Positions 1 through 11,905 of a DNA stretch of 64,000 nucleotides are shown piece by piece. The position numbers and the translations under genes were made by a program. Positions within the stretch are counted from its first letter, which is position 1. Each line of letters starts with the position of its first letter. Where the stretch lies: positions 138,462,062-138,526,061 of the forward strand of contig NC_133123.1 in the NCBI RefSeq assembly GCF_033568475.1, in the 5' to 3' direction. The notes under the pieces are model-generated. The model had not been told where the DNA came from. It worked only from the letters and a program-made list of their open reading frames with translations, and did not search any database. This DNA is from Henckelia pumila (taxonomy: Eukaryota > Streptophyta > Magnoliopsida > Lamiales > Gesneriaceae).

Positions 1-1057
1 ACAGATAACTGCTTGAACTTAAAGAAACCAGATTGATGCGATCACAACGGATGAGCAGACAACTAATACAGTTTATATTCATCGGGTACCTGAGAAACAG
101 TGGCTTTGATAAATATATCAAGAACTCAATCGGGTACTTCCAATGGTTTTATGCTCCGAAACTAGGCTGTATATTATGTACTCCATGTAAAACACTTTCT
201 CAACGATTTACTTGAATGCAACTTAATTTCAACTTCATTCCGATAAAGCATTTGTATTGTTTTAGAGATCGTTGCACCTAGCGTTTGGTTGTCGTTACAT
301 ATACAAACGGATCATTATAATTGAAAAAACATGCAAAAAATTGTTTCTAGTATTCTTTTCCTCAGAAATTGCATTTAAGATTGGTGACTTGGTACTCCAC
401 GATGATTCCAAACTTTTCAAACCCAAACACGACCGTTTTTTACCCCTTCACTTTTCAACGTCCATCTATATTGGTCTGGTTCAGGGCTTTTACTCTATCC
501 AATCGGATTCGGTCAATTTGATTGGGTCCGGGTTGTGGGTCAGATAAATTAAAAGCTCGATCACTCATTACTGCACGATTTTTCCTCCATGCAAATTTTT
601 CCGGTTGACTATTTCTGATGACTGCATAATAAAATTGGCAACTCCCATTATGTCTCCCAAATTTGTCGCTCCCAAAGCATATTATCCATACAATCTATGC
701 TAAGAAAGGAGATAAAGAGTTCATTTAGTTAAGCCTAAAATGGTCGATCTATCTTGCTAACACACCTTTTGGATCGTGAAATGAGACGATGACGAAAAAG
801 ATAATAAATTGAAAAATAAAGATAACATAATTATTTTAATTTTTTTATTTGCTGATTCCTTCTAGAAAATATAAGCAACCTTAAAATTGCAGGTGTTCTT
901 TTTGCTTTTTTTTTTTTCCCTCTTAGGAGAACTACTCGTAACAAGTTCTCTTCATGCAATTCAGATTTAAAAATTTTGGACATAAAAGTTTTGCTCACTA
1001 TATATATATATATAATTAGCAACCATAACACACGTTAGGAGAAAAAAAGTTATGTTT
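1..1057. other. AT-rich intergenic stretch
   Basis: No convincing gene. Short open frames at 33-215 and 272-547 have no recognisable domain and look like chance. T-runs and a short TA microsatellite occur near 905-1015. Confidence 0.5.
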
Positions 1058-1062
1058 ATCAT

Positions 1063-2440
1063 TGTAGTGATCCACGCCGTGATCATCTACTAATCAGAAG
1101 TTTAAGCATGTATTTAACTTAATTAAACATAATCAGAGAAATCACATCGGAAACTATAAAAGATAAACAACCCAAGATAATTTAAGCTTAAATACAACCA
1201 AATCGAATAAATACCAGATAAAATCTTAATCTAAAACTCTTCTGAAGACTCCTGCTACCAAGCCCTGGTCACCGACCAACTACAGTTCTCGCTCCTGGTC
1301 CACCTGCAAACCTGCCCGTCGAATGGGGTGTTCGAGATAAAAGCATGGACGTGAGCGCTAACACCCAATACGTAAAGTATTGAATATACAGGTCTATATG
1401 AAGCATGCAATCATGAACTATGAATGCTCTGGTAAACTGGGATCATATCTGGAAAATCATGCTCAGTACACAGGCGCCTCCAATATGTGCACGTTGCTCC
1501 GAAGATCCAGTGGGTGCCACACATACTGAACCCGATCTTGGAGTATCACCGTCCTGGGTAAACCGCACACGCTGCCCCGTCAGTCCAGTGGGTGTCACAC
1601 GGTACCCGATCGTATAATAACAACAACCCTAGGGCTGAGCGACCCTAGAACAACTGGCTATCTCAAAAGGATAACAGGCTCAACATGGTATGCAAATGAC
1701 GCATACAAATCATGAACAGTAAATCATACATATCATGACAGATAATAATGCAACACATAATTATGCAACACATAAACATGTATATTCAGCTGGCTATCTC
1801 AGTCTGTACTTACGTACCTTAGTTCTACCAGGCAAGCTAGACCAGCTCTATGTCCAAGCCTACAGTTCACACTACAATGAAAAATACTCATGCATTATAA
1901 CCTTATTCTAAAAGTCTTAACTACTTTATAGCATACTCCCTATTTACTATAAGGAGCTAGAGCTTACATGCGTCCGTCGTCAGCCCATTGATGAACACTG
2001 CCCCAAAACTTGGGCACTGCTCCGCCGCAACCCTGAAGCACCTGGCCAACCTCCGGACCAAGCCTAGGAAGGCTGGAATCACCCCTAAACCCCTAAAACC
2101 AAGCTGGAACCAAGAGAGAGTGTGTGAAATTATGTGAGAAATGAGGCCCTCAGATGGCCTATTTATAGGCGGAGTTCGGACGGTCCGAACTGCCACTTGT
2201 CCGAGCCATTTTCGGATGGCCCGAACTGGTCCGCACGCTCCGAACTGTTTTGGTCCTTCCGAACTCATTTTGGATCCCCCGGGACCTATCCTACCATTTT
2301 TTGACGTTTCGGATCTAATTTTCCACTTATTTTCACCAAATAATGACTCCTTAAACATGTTTTGACACTTTTAAATTATATGTTATTTTTTAACATGTTT
2401 AAAATCAATTAATCTTGTATAATGGGACCAGACTACTACA
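1063..2440 (-). mobile_element. solo LTR of an LTR retrotransposon (probably Gypsy), minus orientation
   Basis: A 1378-bp unit begins TGTAGTGATCC and ends ACTACA, so it has TG...CA ends with a short terminal inverted repeat. It is bounded by the 5-bp duplication ATCAT (1058-1062 and 2441-2445). No gag or pol is attached, so this is a solo LTR left by recombination between two LTRs. A TATA-type box (CTATAAATAG on the minus strand, about 2157-2167) sets the transcription direction as minus. Upstream of it on that strand (2174-2290) lies a cluster of TTCGG/CCGAA palindromes. The assignment to Gypsy rests only on general resemblance of the R/U5 part, so the lineage is uncertain; the solo-LTR call is firm because of the TSD. 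Confidence 0.85.
2174..2275. repeat. TTCGG/CCGAA palindrome cluster in the solo LTR
   Basis: Starts with the near-perfect palindrome GTTCGGACGGTCCGAAC (2174-2190), followed by diverged copies (TTCGGATGGCCCGAA, and half sites such as GCTCCGAAC and CTTCCGAAC). It lies just upstream of the minus-strand TATA box, i.e. in U3, the usual place for LTR enhancers. The same motif recurs in element D. Confidence 0.7.
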
Positions 2441-2445
2441 ATCAT

Positions 2446-4294
2446 GCTTAAGGGAGTGTTTTGTGGAGCTTTTGCTTATTTAAAATTGATTTTTAGAGAT
2501 TATTTTGAAGTTGGAGAAAAGTTAAAGCACAAAGTGTTTGAAAATAGAAGTTTAAAGTTAATACAAGCTAAAGTTTGAGTGTTTTGAAAATAATTGCTTC
2601 CAAACTTAATTTTTAGTTAAATTATAATCATACCCTTAAACTATATAAAATTGATCTCTTTTAATAATTAAATTTTGATACTCACACTATAAAAAAACGT
2701 ATTTATATAATTATTATATTATGAATATTGTATCAAAATTACTTTATTTTTTTATAACATGGATGCTTGAAAAAATATGTAATATTAATAAAAATAAAAA
2801 TAAAAAAATGACAAAATTTTACTAATACAAAAAATATGTATAAGACAATTCTGAAAATTCAAATAATATAAAAATTAAAAATATATTTAAAAATAAATGC
2901 TTGTATTAAAATATGACTGAAATTTTATAAATTATAGATATTAAAAACTATTAAAAACTTATAATGAGATAAAATTAAGTTAAATGAATCATGGGTATAT
3001 TAATATAAGTATGTGATATGATAAATATTGTATGGAAATCAATGTCAACTTATAATTTTAAACTCTAAAGTAAAAAAACAGGAGGAGGAAAAAGCATAAC
3101 ACTAGCTCTTGTTTCTAGCTTTTGGCTAAAATTTATAGAAGTTGAAGCTGAATTTGATATTGAAAAACACTCAAAAGCACTTCTATGCGGCTAGAATCTA
3201 AGAAGTGCTTTCTAGAAGCTTTCCAACATAGTCACTGACTGCGATGTTACAAGAACATGATCGTGACATAATTTGAGATGCCTCTCATAATATATATTAT
3301 TGTTTACCATTTTTTATATGAATATATGCAATCGTTTCGTTTGTGAGATGAGACGATAGAAGATGTGTGATGTAGAGATGATATGTGTATATGTGAATAA
3401 CATAACATTTTACAATTCTAATATTTCGTAGAACTTAAATAAAAAATTGGATGAAATGAATTCGATATATTATTAACTAATATCCAATCATTAGTATCAA
3501 ACAATATCTGGTAATTAAAAAACAAGAGTGTAAATCACCTTTCTATTAAAAACGTATTTAATTCAAAAGTTAGTGGGAGTAAGTCCGCTTTACATGCAAC
3601 TCTTGACTGATCAAAGTTGGTAGTTTTCTAAGAGACACTTCCAAAATTGTCGAAAAGAAAAGCAAGGGAAGACCATATTCATATCATATGCGTACAAAAA
3701 AGCGAACAACGAATATTAATTCGTAATTCCCACATAAAATATGCATGTCCACTTATTCATATATATTTAATTAAAAATAGAGTTTAATATAAAATTGCAT
3801 GATTTTTTTTTATTTTTTATGTATTAGATTCGATTACTTATTTACTTTGTTCAAAGCAAAATTTTTCATTTATTAATTTATACATTTAATAACTGAATAT
3901 AAATAAAAATAATGCACTGCAAAAAAGAAAATAAAAATAAAACGTTATACAAGTTCCAAATCTCACACAATCAATTACTCAATCATATAATCTGATGCCG
4001 CAAAATTTCCAAAGTCAATTTTGGACTGCTGAGGAAGTGAAAAGAGTGATTCAGTATATCAAGATCTGACGTATAAATGTTCGAGAGATTGTTCAAGAAA
4101 ATTTATATTTGTGGTGAAAAATAATATTTTTAACATTAAAATTAATATTTTTTTCATAAATCAAATCGAAAATTCATCTCACAAATTGACTCGTGGAATG
4201 GTTTCATATGATTTTTTGTGAAATGGAAAATAGCTATGGCTAAATATACCCAGGGGCCATGATCAATTGTTTTGTTACATAAATTTTTTAACCC

Positions 4295-4325
<31 letters not shown>

Positions 4326-4560
4326 CACACATACACATATATAATATATACATTTTTTCGCACTTTTGACCATCCGTCACTAATTTTTTTAAAAAAACAC
4401 ACACATATATATAATATATATAAACAATTTTTCGCACTTTTGACCATCCGTCACTCGTTCACTGAATCAATAAGTTTCTACATTGGATCTTGCATTTAAT
4501 TGTTTCTCATACTAAAATAATGGAGCATTCGGGTTGTTTGTATGTGACGATTTTAATCCT
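2446..4560. other. AT-rich spacer with microsatellites
   Basis: Very AT-rich, no gene seen. An A-run followed by a CA/TA microsatellite sits at about 4294-4345, and a similar CA/TA tract at about 4396-4425. A short repeated phrase (TTTTTCGCACTTTTGACCATCC) flanks the second tract, so 4355-4455 looks like a local duplication. The ends near 2450 and 3215 weakly resemble a decayed inverted repeat. Confidence 0.5.
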
Positions 4561-4572
4561 AAAAGTTAGGGA

Positions 4573-5701
4573 TTTTTTTTTTTTTTAGAAGACTTGTAAC
4601 TTTATTGAAGAGACTTAGTTACAAGATTGATCAATTGGCACCCAATAAAAAATTACCGGGGAAAAAATAACAAATTTTATTAGAAAGTAAGCTACAATAT
4701 TTGCCAGAGCCGGCCCTGGGACAGGGCTACCAGGGTTCCTGTCCAGGGCCCAAAATTTTATATATATATATATATACTTATATATTAAATAAAATAATTT
4801 TAAAAATAAGTTCATTATACCTAAAATATATATCTTCACAATTTTTATTGTCGATTAAACTCTCACTCTATATCTATAAAAAAAAAATCACTTCATGAAC
4901 TGGTGAAGAGAAAAACTCTTGCGACACTTAGGTTTATATATTCACAATCTCACGAGAAACCTTTTTCTTTTAATTGACTCAAGTTTGTTAATTTTTTATT
5001 ATTGTTATTTAGTGATTTATGGATTAATATTTTTTTCAAATCTATTTTGTTCTTTAATTAATTTCTTAGACATAAATTTGAGTGATTTTTTTTATGGTTT
5101 GATTAGATTTTTGCGTATTTTATGAGCTTTAATGAAAAAATTTGTTCTTTAATTAATAAAATCTTACTTACTAACCACAATGACTCTAGATAGGCTAAAT
5201 GGATTTGCAATTTTAAGCATTGAAAAGAATATTTTGGAAAACATTGGATATAATGATATCATTGATGATTTTGCCTCTAAAAGTGCATCAAAAAGACACT
5301 TTAAATGAGTTGCTTGTGTTGTTTTTTTGTTGGTATATATGCTATCATGAATGATGTAAAAAATTTTTTTGGAAGAAGCAGTGCTCGTGGAAGACAATTT
5401 ATTGATCGAAAGATAAACTTGGTGCATAATTTATAGTTTCGTCCAGGGTCTTTAGACAACAAGAACCGGCTCTGGTATTTGCATGTCTCCTAACATGAAA
5501 AAAATCTACTGTTGCTAAATCCGATAGCAAATATTTTATCTCTGAGACACATAATCCAACATAACTCAAATCACTCAAAGGCTCGGTAATTGCTTACACC
5601 AACAAAAGTGAGTCAGATGTGAGTATAACGTTCTGAAAACCTTTCTCTTGTATTTGTTTGAGGCCCTCCCTGCCAATGACCACCGATCCAGGATTCGCCA
5701 A
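4573..5701 (-). mobile_element. 5'-truncated LINE-type retrocopy with RNase H-like 3' end and poly(A) tail
   Basis: On the minus strand a decayed reading frame resembles the C-terminal RNase H (RVT_3-type) domain found in plant L1-like LINEs and related genes: a GREGLKQIQEKGF-like helix, a SDSLLLV strand with the usual Asp, and an FFHVRRHAN segment. A UAA interrupts it after LLLV. The frame ends in a stop, then AATAAA, then a 14-nt poly(A) (T-run at 4573-4586). Imperfectly placed duplicates of AAAAGTTAGGGA flank it (4561-4572 and 5702-5713), the long TSD expected of target-primed reverse transcription. A hAT-type element interrupts it. Whether the source was a LINE or a processed cellular transcript cannot be settled by eye. 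Confidence 0.65.
4705..5474. mobile_element. non-autonomous hAT-type DNA transposon nested in the retrocopy
   Basis: Ends are CAGAGCCGGCCCTGG at left and, reverse-complemented, CAGAGCCGGTTCTTG at right: a short TIR of the hAT style. It is flanked by 8-bp duplications differing at one base (atatttgc 4697-4704, gtatttgc 5475-5482). No transposase is visible in 770 bp, so it is non-autonomous. Removing it restores the RNase H-like frame of the host retrocopy across HVRRHAN. Confidence 0.75.
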
Positions 5702-5713
5702 AAAAGTTAGGGA

Positions 5714-6480
5714 ATTTTTTTTTAATCATCTATATTTGAATTTTTGCAATTTTGATCCATTATTATATCATCATAATAGAGTTTTACTCTTGGATATATA
5801 TATTTATTGATGTTTAGCTTTTCGGTGGAAGTGTTTGCATGTTACTAAACATTTTTGTTGATTTTCAATAATTGTCTCTGTTGGATAGAGCGATCGAACC
5901 ATGACGTTTAGACTGCTGTGAGATTTAAAAGATTTGTGTTGCACTATTACCAACAGCTATAGCTTTTGGTAAAACGACAAGCGCTCGGTTCTACAGTTGA
6001 TATCAAAGTCAAGTTCATGGATAATAACATAAAAATAATCCTCCTTAAAATGTCAAGAGCCAAGAGAAATAGCAAAAAAATAAGAAAAGTACTCTAAAAA
6101 TATAAAAACGTACTATTGCATAAAAAGTTGTAAACTATAGCAATGAAATTGTAAAATTATTAAAACAACTAAAATCTATGAATTGCAATATTCAAGAAGC
6201 TTATCAAAAATTAAAAAAAAAAATCCAAACAATTAATTTTTCCAATGGAAGGGTTTTTGGTTCAAATACCTAGCACGTCATCTTCAACAACGTTACATGG
6301 CCTATGCATACATAAATACACACGCCACATATATATATATATATGTTGACAAGTTCAAACATTGATTATTCAGTACACCACGAAAGCGGCACCAATTACC
6401 CTTCAAATGAGTAGTATTATACTATTACTATAGACGAGTAGCCAATAACACTTGATTTTTTTTAAATATGTTTCACAATT
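5714..6480. other. upstream region of the VQ gene
   Basis: AT-rich, no coding signal. A short TA microsatellite lies near 6328-6343 and the WRKY-type core TTGAC at 6346-6350. Confidence 0.5.
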
Positions 6481-6491
6481 ATTATACTCCA

Positions 6492-6530
6492 TTGACCAAG
6501 TACTACCCCCTTCCCCCCATGTATATATAC
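6492..6530 (+). promoter_or_regulatory. core promoter of the VQ gene (W-box core and TATA)
   Basis: TTGACC (6492-6497) is a W-box core. GTATATATAC (6521-6530) is a TATA-like box about 100 nt before the ATG at 6631, which would leave a leader of roughly 70 nt. A second TTGAC core is at 6346-6350. Functional use is inferred, not shown. Confidence 0.45.
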
Positions 6531-6630
6531 ACATTTCACATTCTCAAAAAATAATATATATACTTTATTATTATTATTATTATCCAACAATTAAAAAACC
6601 ACCACCACCATCTCCGGTTCCTCCGCCGCC

Positions 6631-7374
6631 ATGGACACGCCGGACATCCCATTTTCCCGTTCTCCCAGACGCGAGATCCAGGGTCCCCGCCCGACCCCAC
6701 TCAAAGTACGCAAAGACTCCCACAAGATCCGGAAACCACCGGTGGCGCCGCCTCCAGCAGCAGCTTCTGGTTCTCAGAACCACTACCACCCCCACGCGCC
6801 GCCTCCGCCGCGGCCGCCTGTCATTATATACACCGTCTCCCCCAAGATCATCCATGCAAACCCTAACGAGTTCATGTCCCTAGTACAACGTTTGACCGGC
6901 CCAAACTCAAATATTAGTACTACTTCCAATTACTCTAATAATTTCCAGTTTCAAGACAACTCCGGGGCCATTTCCCCGGCGGCGCGTTTGGCTTCCATCG
7001 AGAAGACCAGGTCGCCGGAAGGAAGAAAAGCACCGCAGCAGCTGGTTGCTGATTATTATGATGACATGGGAATGGGATCGTCGATCCAAGGGATAGAGAT
7101 AGGATCAGATATCCAGAGGACTTCACAGTTCCCTGGAATCTTATCCCCTAATCCAAATGCTCTTCCTCCAATCCCACCAAACTTCTTCTCCCCTCCATCT
7201 GATATTCATTCAAATCCCCTAAACTTTTTTCAAGAATATTTCACGAGCCCCGCTGCTTTACACAGTAACACTACTACTTTCCTCCTCCCAAGTCCTTCTA
7301 CTTTATTTTCACCTCAAATCAACATGCCTTCTCCAAATACTTTACATCTTTTCAATACTTTGTTTGACCTTTAA
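6631..7374 (+). CDS. VQ motif-containing protein, MKS1/VQ20-like
   Basis: A single-exon ORF encodes 247 residues. The VQ core FxxxVQxLTG is FMSLVQRLTG at residues 81-90, preceded by PPVIIYTVSPKIIHANPNE. An N-terminal block (IQGPRPTPLKVRKDSHKI, about 16-33) is shared with Arabidopsis MKS1 and relatives. The rest is low complexity, rich in Pro, Ser and Asn, with many Ser-Pro and Thr-Pro sites suited to MAP kinases, and a C-terminal PSPSTLFSP...FDL segment. Known role of the family: nuclear cofactors that bind WRKY factors; MKS1 is an MPK4 substrate in defence signalling. The ATG at 6631 is the first in frame and sits after a Pro-rich leader and TATA box. The length and absence of introns are normal for VQ genes. 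MKS1 versus VQ20 orthology cannot be decided here. Confidence 0.93.
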   Translation: MDTPDIPFSRSPRREIQGPRPTPLKVRKDSHKIRKPPVAPPPAAASGSQNHYHPHAPPPPRPPVIIYTVSPKIIHANPNEFMSLVQRLTGPNSNISTTSNYSNNFQFQDNSGAISPAARLASIEKTRSPEGRKAPQQLVADYYDDMGMGSSIQGIEIGSDIQRTSQFPGILSPNPNALPPIPPNFFSPPSDIHSNPLNFFQEYFTSPAALHSNTTTFLLPSPSTLFSPQINMPSPNTLHLFNTLFDL

Positions 7375-7890
7375 CTTCTTTATTTTACATCATGTACACA
7401 CACAATTCAAGAAAACCAAAAAATATAACTTAGTGCTGCGTGGCGAGGCAAAAAACATCGCCCCAGAAATCTTTGAATTCCAATATCCATATTATTATAC
7501 TCTATTTCTTTTTAGTCTTGGCAATAGTAGCTAAGCTCCGATCCATGCCAGCTACCAAACATTGAACAAGGAAGGGACAGAATTGTAATTCCATCGATTC
7601 GATCGACATTTTCGAGCAAGTGGGGACTTGGAGTATTTAATTATTTATTTAATCGTTATAGGTGAGGGTTTATAATATGTGGGGCATTGGATTCTGATGT
7701 AATAATTATGGTTACATTTTTTGGCTGAAATATCTGTTTTTTTGTCTTTGTATAGTCATCATATCTTATGGTATCATTTTTGTCACGTAGCCCACCGCTT
7801 GTGGATCACAAAAAAAAAAATTTTATTTTCTTCTTTGTTTTCGGCTCATTTGTATACCTAGACAAATTTTCAATTATTACGTACAAATAG
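7375..7890. other. 3' flank of the VQ gene
   Basis: Presumed 3' UTR and spacer up to Copia element A. No clear polyadenylation signal was picked out and no other gene is seen. Confidence 0.4.
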
Positions 7891-7895
7891 TATGT

Positions 7896-8149
7896 TGTTG
7901 TGAAAAGTAAAAATTTATGATAAAAACTAAAAATTTTAAAATTCAAAATATATATCAAATCAAACACTTATAAAAATTTTTCTCTAAACTTGTGTTATTT
8001 CTTCACAAATGTTGAGGTTTATTTATAGATCCTCAATTGAGAAATGTCCAAAAATAAATATGTCATCCATTACATAATCAAAAATTAAAATATCTTCACA
8101 TCACCATAACAATAATTTTCAATCTAATTTTAATATATAATTTCCAATA
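7896..8149 (-). repeat. 3' LTR of element A
   Basis: 254 bp, starting TGTTGTGAAAAG on the plus strand and ending TTTCCAATA. The terminal CAATA differs from the CAACA end of element B, so the end has probably mutated. PPT complement CTCCCCCTTG begins at 8150. Confidence 0.88.
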
Positions 8150-8300
8150 CTCCCCCTTGTGATGATGATCGTGATATTACGTGTTTGTATACTGCCTCGT
8201 TAAAAACTTTACTAGGAAAAACCCAGTGAGATAAAAACCATATCAAGAAAAAAAGAGTGCAGCCACGTAAACTCCCCCTCATGTTAATACGATCGATTCT

Positions 8301-11300
8301 TCACATACGCTGTAGATTTCGCATCCCAATATTATATATATGCTTTCTGAATATTGCTGTAGAAAGCGCCTTTGTGAAGAGATCTGATGAGTTCTCACTT
8401 GATTGAATGTAACAGATATCAATATCTTTATTTTTCTCAAGCTATTGAGTGTAGGCAAAGAACTTTGGGGGGATATGTTTGGTTCTGTCACTTTTGATGT
8501 ATCCTTCTTTCATTTGAGCAATACATGCAGCATTATCTTCATACAGCGTCATATGATTCTTGTTTACTGATAATCCACAAGAAGTTTGGATATGTTGTGT
8601 CATTGATTTTAGCCAAACACATTCACGACTTGCTTCATATAGCGCAATAATCTCGGCGTGATTTGATGAAGTTGTTACTAGTGTTTGTTTCTGTGAACGC
8701 CAAGAAATTGCTGTGCCTCCAGGAGTAAATACATATCCGGTTTGGGAACGTGCCTTATGTGGATCAGATAAATATCCAGCATCAGCATAATCAATGATAC
8801 TTTGATTGGTATTTTTTGAGTACAAAAATCTCAAATCTGTCGTTCCTCGTAGATAACGGAATATATGTTTAATTTCATTCCAGTGTCTCTTTGTAGGATA
8901 TGAACTGAATCTTGCTAATAAATTTACAGCAAAAAATATATCAGGTCTAGTGCAATTTGCAAGATACATAAGGGCACCAATGACACTTAGATATGGTACT
9001 TCTGGACCAAGAATAACTTCATCATCTTCACATGGACGAAATGGTTCCTTTTCTATGTTTAATGATCTTACAACCATTGGAGTACTTAATGGATTTGAGT
9101 TATCCACATTAAAACGTTTAAAGATCTTTTCTGTATAATTTGTCTGATGAACAAAAATTCCACATTCTTTTTGTTCAATTTGCAAACCCAAGCAATACTT
9201 GGTTTTCCCAAGATCCTTCATTTCGAATTCTTCTTTCAAGTACATCATAACTTCTTGAATTTTTTTATTCGTTCCAATGATATTTAAATCATCAACATAT
9301 ACAACAATAATTACACATCCGGATGTTGTTTTCTTGATGAAAACACAAGGTCATATTGGATCATTTACATATTTCTTTTTCATCAAGTGCTCACTTAGCC
9401 GATTATACCACATTCGACCGGATTGCTTCAACCCATATAATGATCTTTGCAATTTTACATAATAAAATTCTCTGGGTTTTGAACTTTGTGCTTCAGACAT
9501 CTTAAATCCTTCAGGGATTTTCATGTATATATCACTATCAAGTGATCCGTATAAGTAAGCTGTAACAAAATCCATAAGACACATTTCCAAATTTTCAGAC
9601 ACGACCAAACTAATCAAATATCGAAACATAATTGCATCCATAACAGGAGAATACATTTTTTCATAATCAATTCCAGGCCTTTGAGAAAAACCTTGTGCAA
9701 CAAGTTTAGCTTTATATCTTGCTATTTCATTTTTCTCATTTCGCTTTCGAATAAAAACCCATCTGTATCCAACAGGTTTTACACCTTTAGGTGTGAGGAC
9801 TATAGGTCCAAAAACATTACGTTTATTTAGCGAATCCAATTCAACCTGGATGGCATCTTTCTATTTGGCCCAATCATGACGAGTTTTACATTCTCCAAAA
9901 GATTTTGGTTCATGATCCTCATTTTCATTTATGATGTCACATGCCACATTATAAGAAAATATCTCATCAATATCTTCTATATCTTTTCGGTTCCATATTT
10001 TTCCAGTATTAATATAATTGATAGAGATTTCACGATTCTCGTCAGTTTGTGGTTCTGACAGAATATTTTCATCATCAGGTGTTTCTTCTGGAACACCATT
10101 TTCTATTTTATGATTATCGTGTTTCTCTATGCCTTTTCTTTTCCGAGGATTTTTATCCTTGGAACCGACTGGCCTTCCACGCTTTAAGCGTTTTATGACA
10201 TCATGAGTGTCTTCAATTTGTTTCTTTGGAATTTCAATTCGAGCAGGGGCATTTACAGCATGTATATATGATTTTGTTATCCCTTTTGTGTCTGCAAATA
10301 CATCTGGAATTTGATTTGCAATTCTTTGCAAGTGCACAATTTGTTGTACATCTTTCTCACATTGTTTGGTCCTGGGATCCAAATGTAACAATGGTACATA
10401 CCATGTGATTTTCTTTTCGATGTGTTTCTTTTCTCCCCCTAAAATTGGAAAGATTTCTTCATTAAAATGACAATCAGCAAGGCGTGCTGTGAACACATCG
10501 CCTGTCTGAGGCTCAAGATATCGAATGATTGATGGGCTATCATAACCGATATAAATACCGATTTTTCTTTGAGGACCCATTTTTGATCGTTGAGGTGGTG
10601 CAATAGGCACATATACCATACATCCAAAAATTCTCATATGAGAAATATTTGGTTCTTTACCAAATGCAAGTTGCAATGAGGAGAATTTATGATATGCACT
10701 TGGTCTGATGCGAATTAATGCCGCAACATGTAAAATTGCATGTCTCCATATAGAAATAGAGAGTTTTGTTCTCATAATAATTGGTCTAGCAATCAGTTGT
10801 AGACGTTTAATCAATGATTCAGTTAATCCATTCTGTGTATGAACATGAGCAACAGGATGTTCAACAGTAATTTTCATTGACATACAATAGTCATTGAAAG
10901 TTTGAAAAGTAAATTCTCCAGCATTATCAAGTATTATTTTTTTGATTGTATAATCGGGAAATTGATTCCGCAATTTTATTATTTGAGCCATTAATGTTGC
11001 AAATGCCACATTTCGAGTTGACAATAAGCATACATGTAACCATCTGCTGGAGGCATCGATCAATACCATAAAATATCGAAATGGTCCACATGATGGATGA
11101 ATTGGCCCACAAATATCATCCTGAATACGTTCAAGAAATATGAGTGATTCTGTTTGGATTTTAGCAGGTGATGGTCTTATAATAAGTTTTCCAAGAGAAC
11201 ATGCTTTACATTGAAACTTATTATTCTGAAAGATATTCTGGTCTTTCAATGGATGACCATGTGTATTTTCAATAATTCTTCGCATCATTATTGAACCAGG

Positions 11301-11843
11301 ATGTCCCAATCGATCATGCCAATTGGTTAATATTGAAGAATTATTAACCATCATATTTGATTCGATTGACCTTATATGTGTATAATGCAATCCAGTAGGG
11401 ATCATTGATAATTTTTCAACCACATATTTCTTTCCTGATTTATATGTGGTAAGACACATATATTTCTGATTTCCATCAGTTATCGTCTCAGTATCATATC
11501 CATGAGAATATATGTCATTAAAACTCAACAAATTTCTTTTCGATTGTGGTGAATATAAAGCATCATTTATCCGAAATTTTGTACCATTTGGTAACAAAAA
11601 TTGTGCTTTACCACAACCTTCAATCAAGTCTACAGGACCTGATATGGGATTCACCATTGTTTTTGTTGGTTTTATTTCCATGAAATATTTTTCATATCGC
11701 AAAACAGTGTGCGTTGTACCACTATCCGGTATGCAAATTTTTATGATATTATTTCCATGTTTGCTCATAGCATTTTCCATATCAAACTTCACAAAAATGC
11801 AATAAAGAAAAATTAAATACAATACAAATGCAAAATATAACAT
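8301..11843 (-). pseudogene. Copia pol (PR-IN-RT-RNase H) of element A
   Basis: Domains in order from the 5' side: protease with intact catalytic DSG (IPDSGTTH, Asp codon 11724-11726); integrase zinc region (WHDRLGHPG ... CKACSLGK); catalytic core with LDNAGEF and NGLTESLIKR; a basic KRGRPVGSKDKNPRKRKG tract; reverse transcriptase with YVDD (complement 9288-9299); RNase H ending with LFTKAL. In-frame stops: TAG 9861-9863 (Trp in the sister copy context), TGA 9351-9353 just before the YVDD segment (Cys in element B), TAG 8442-8444 near the end (Glu in B). The natural ATG may be 11780 (MENAMSKHG). The pol frame differs from the gag frame. Confidence 0.9.
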
Positions 11844-11905
11844 GCTTTATAATACAAGAATGCATGAAAAATACAATTTTGTTACAATCTAGTCCCACCA
11901 ATCTT

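Noticed and set aside
2446..3230. Possible DNA transposon with GTGTTTTG...AAGCTT ends next to the solo LTR
   Set aside because: The two ends agree only weakly when inverted and no target duplication could be found.
6580..6855. Minus-strand Arg-rich 91-residue frame over the VQ gene
   Set aside because: A shadow of the Pro-rich, GC-rich VQ coding sequence; no independent signal.
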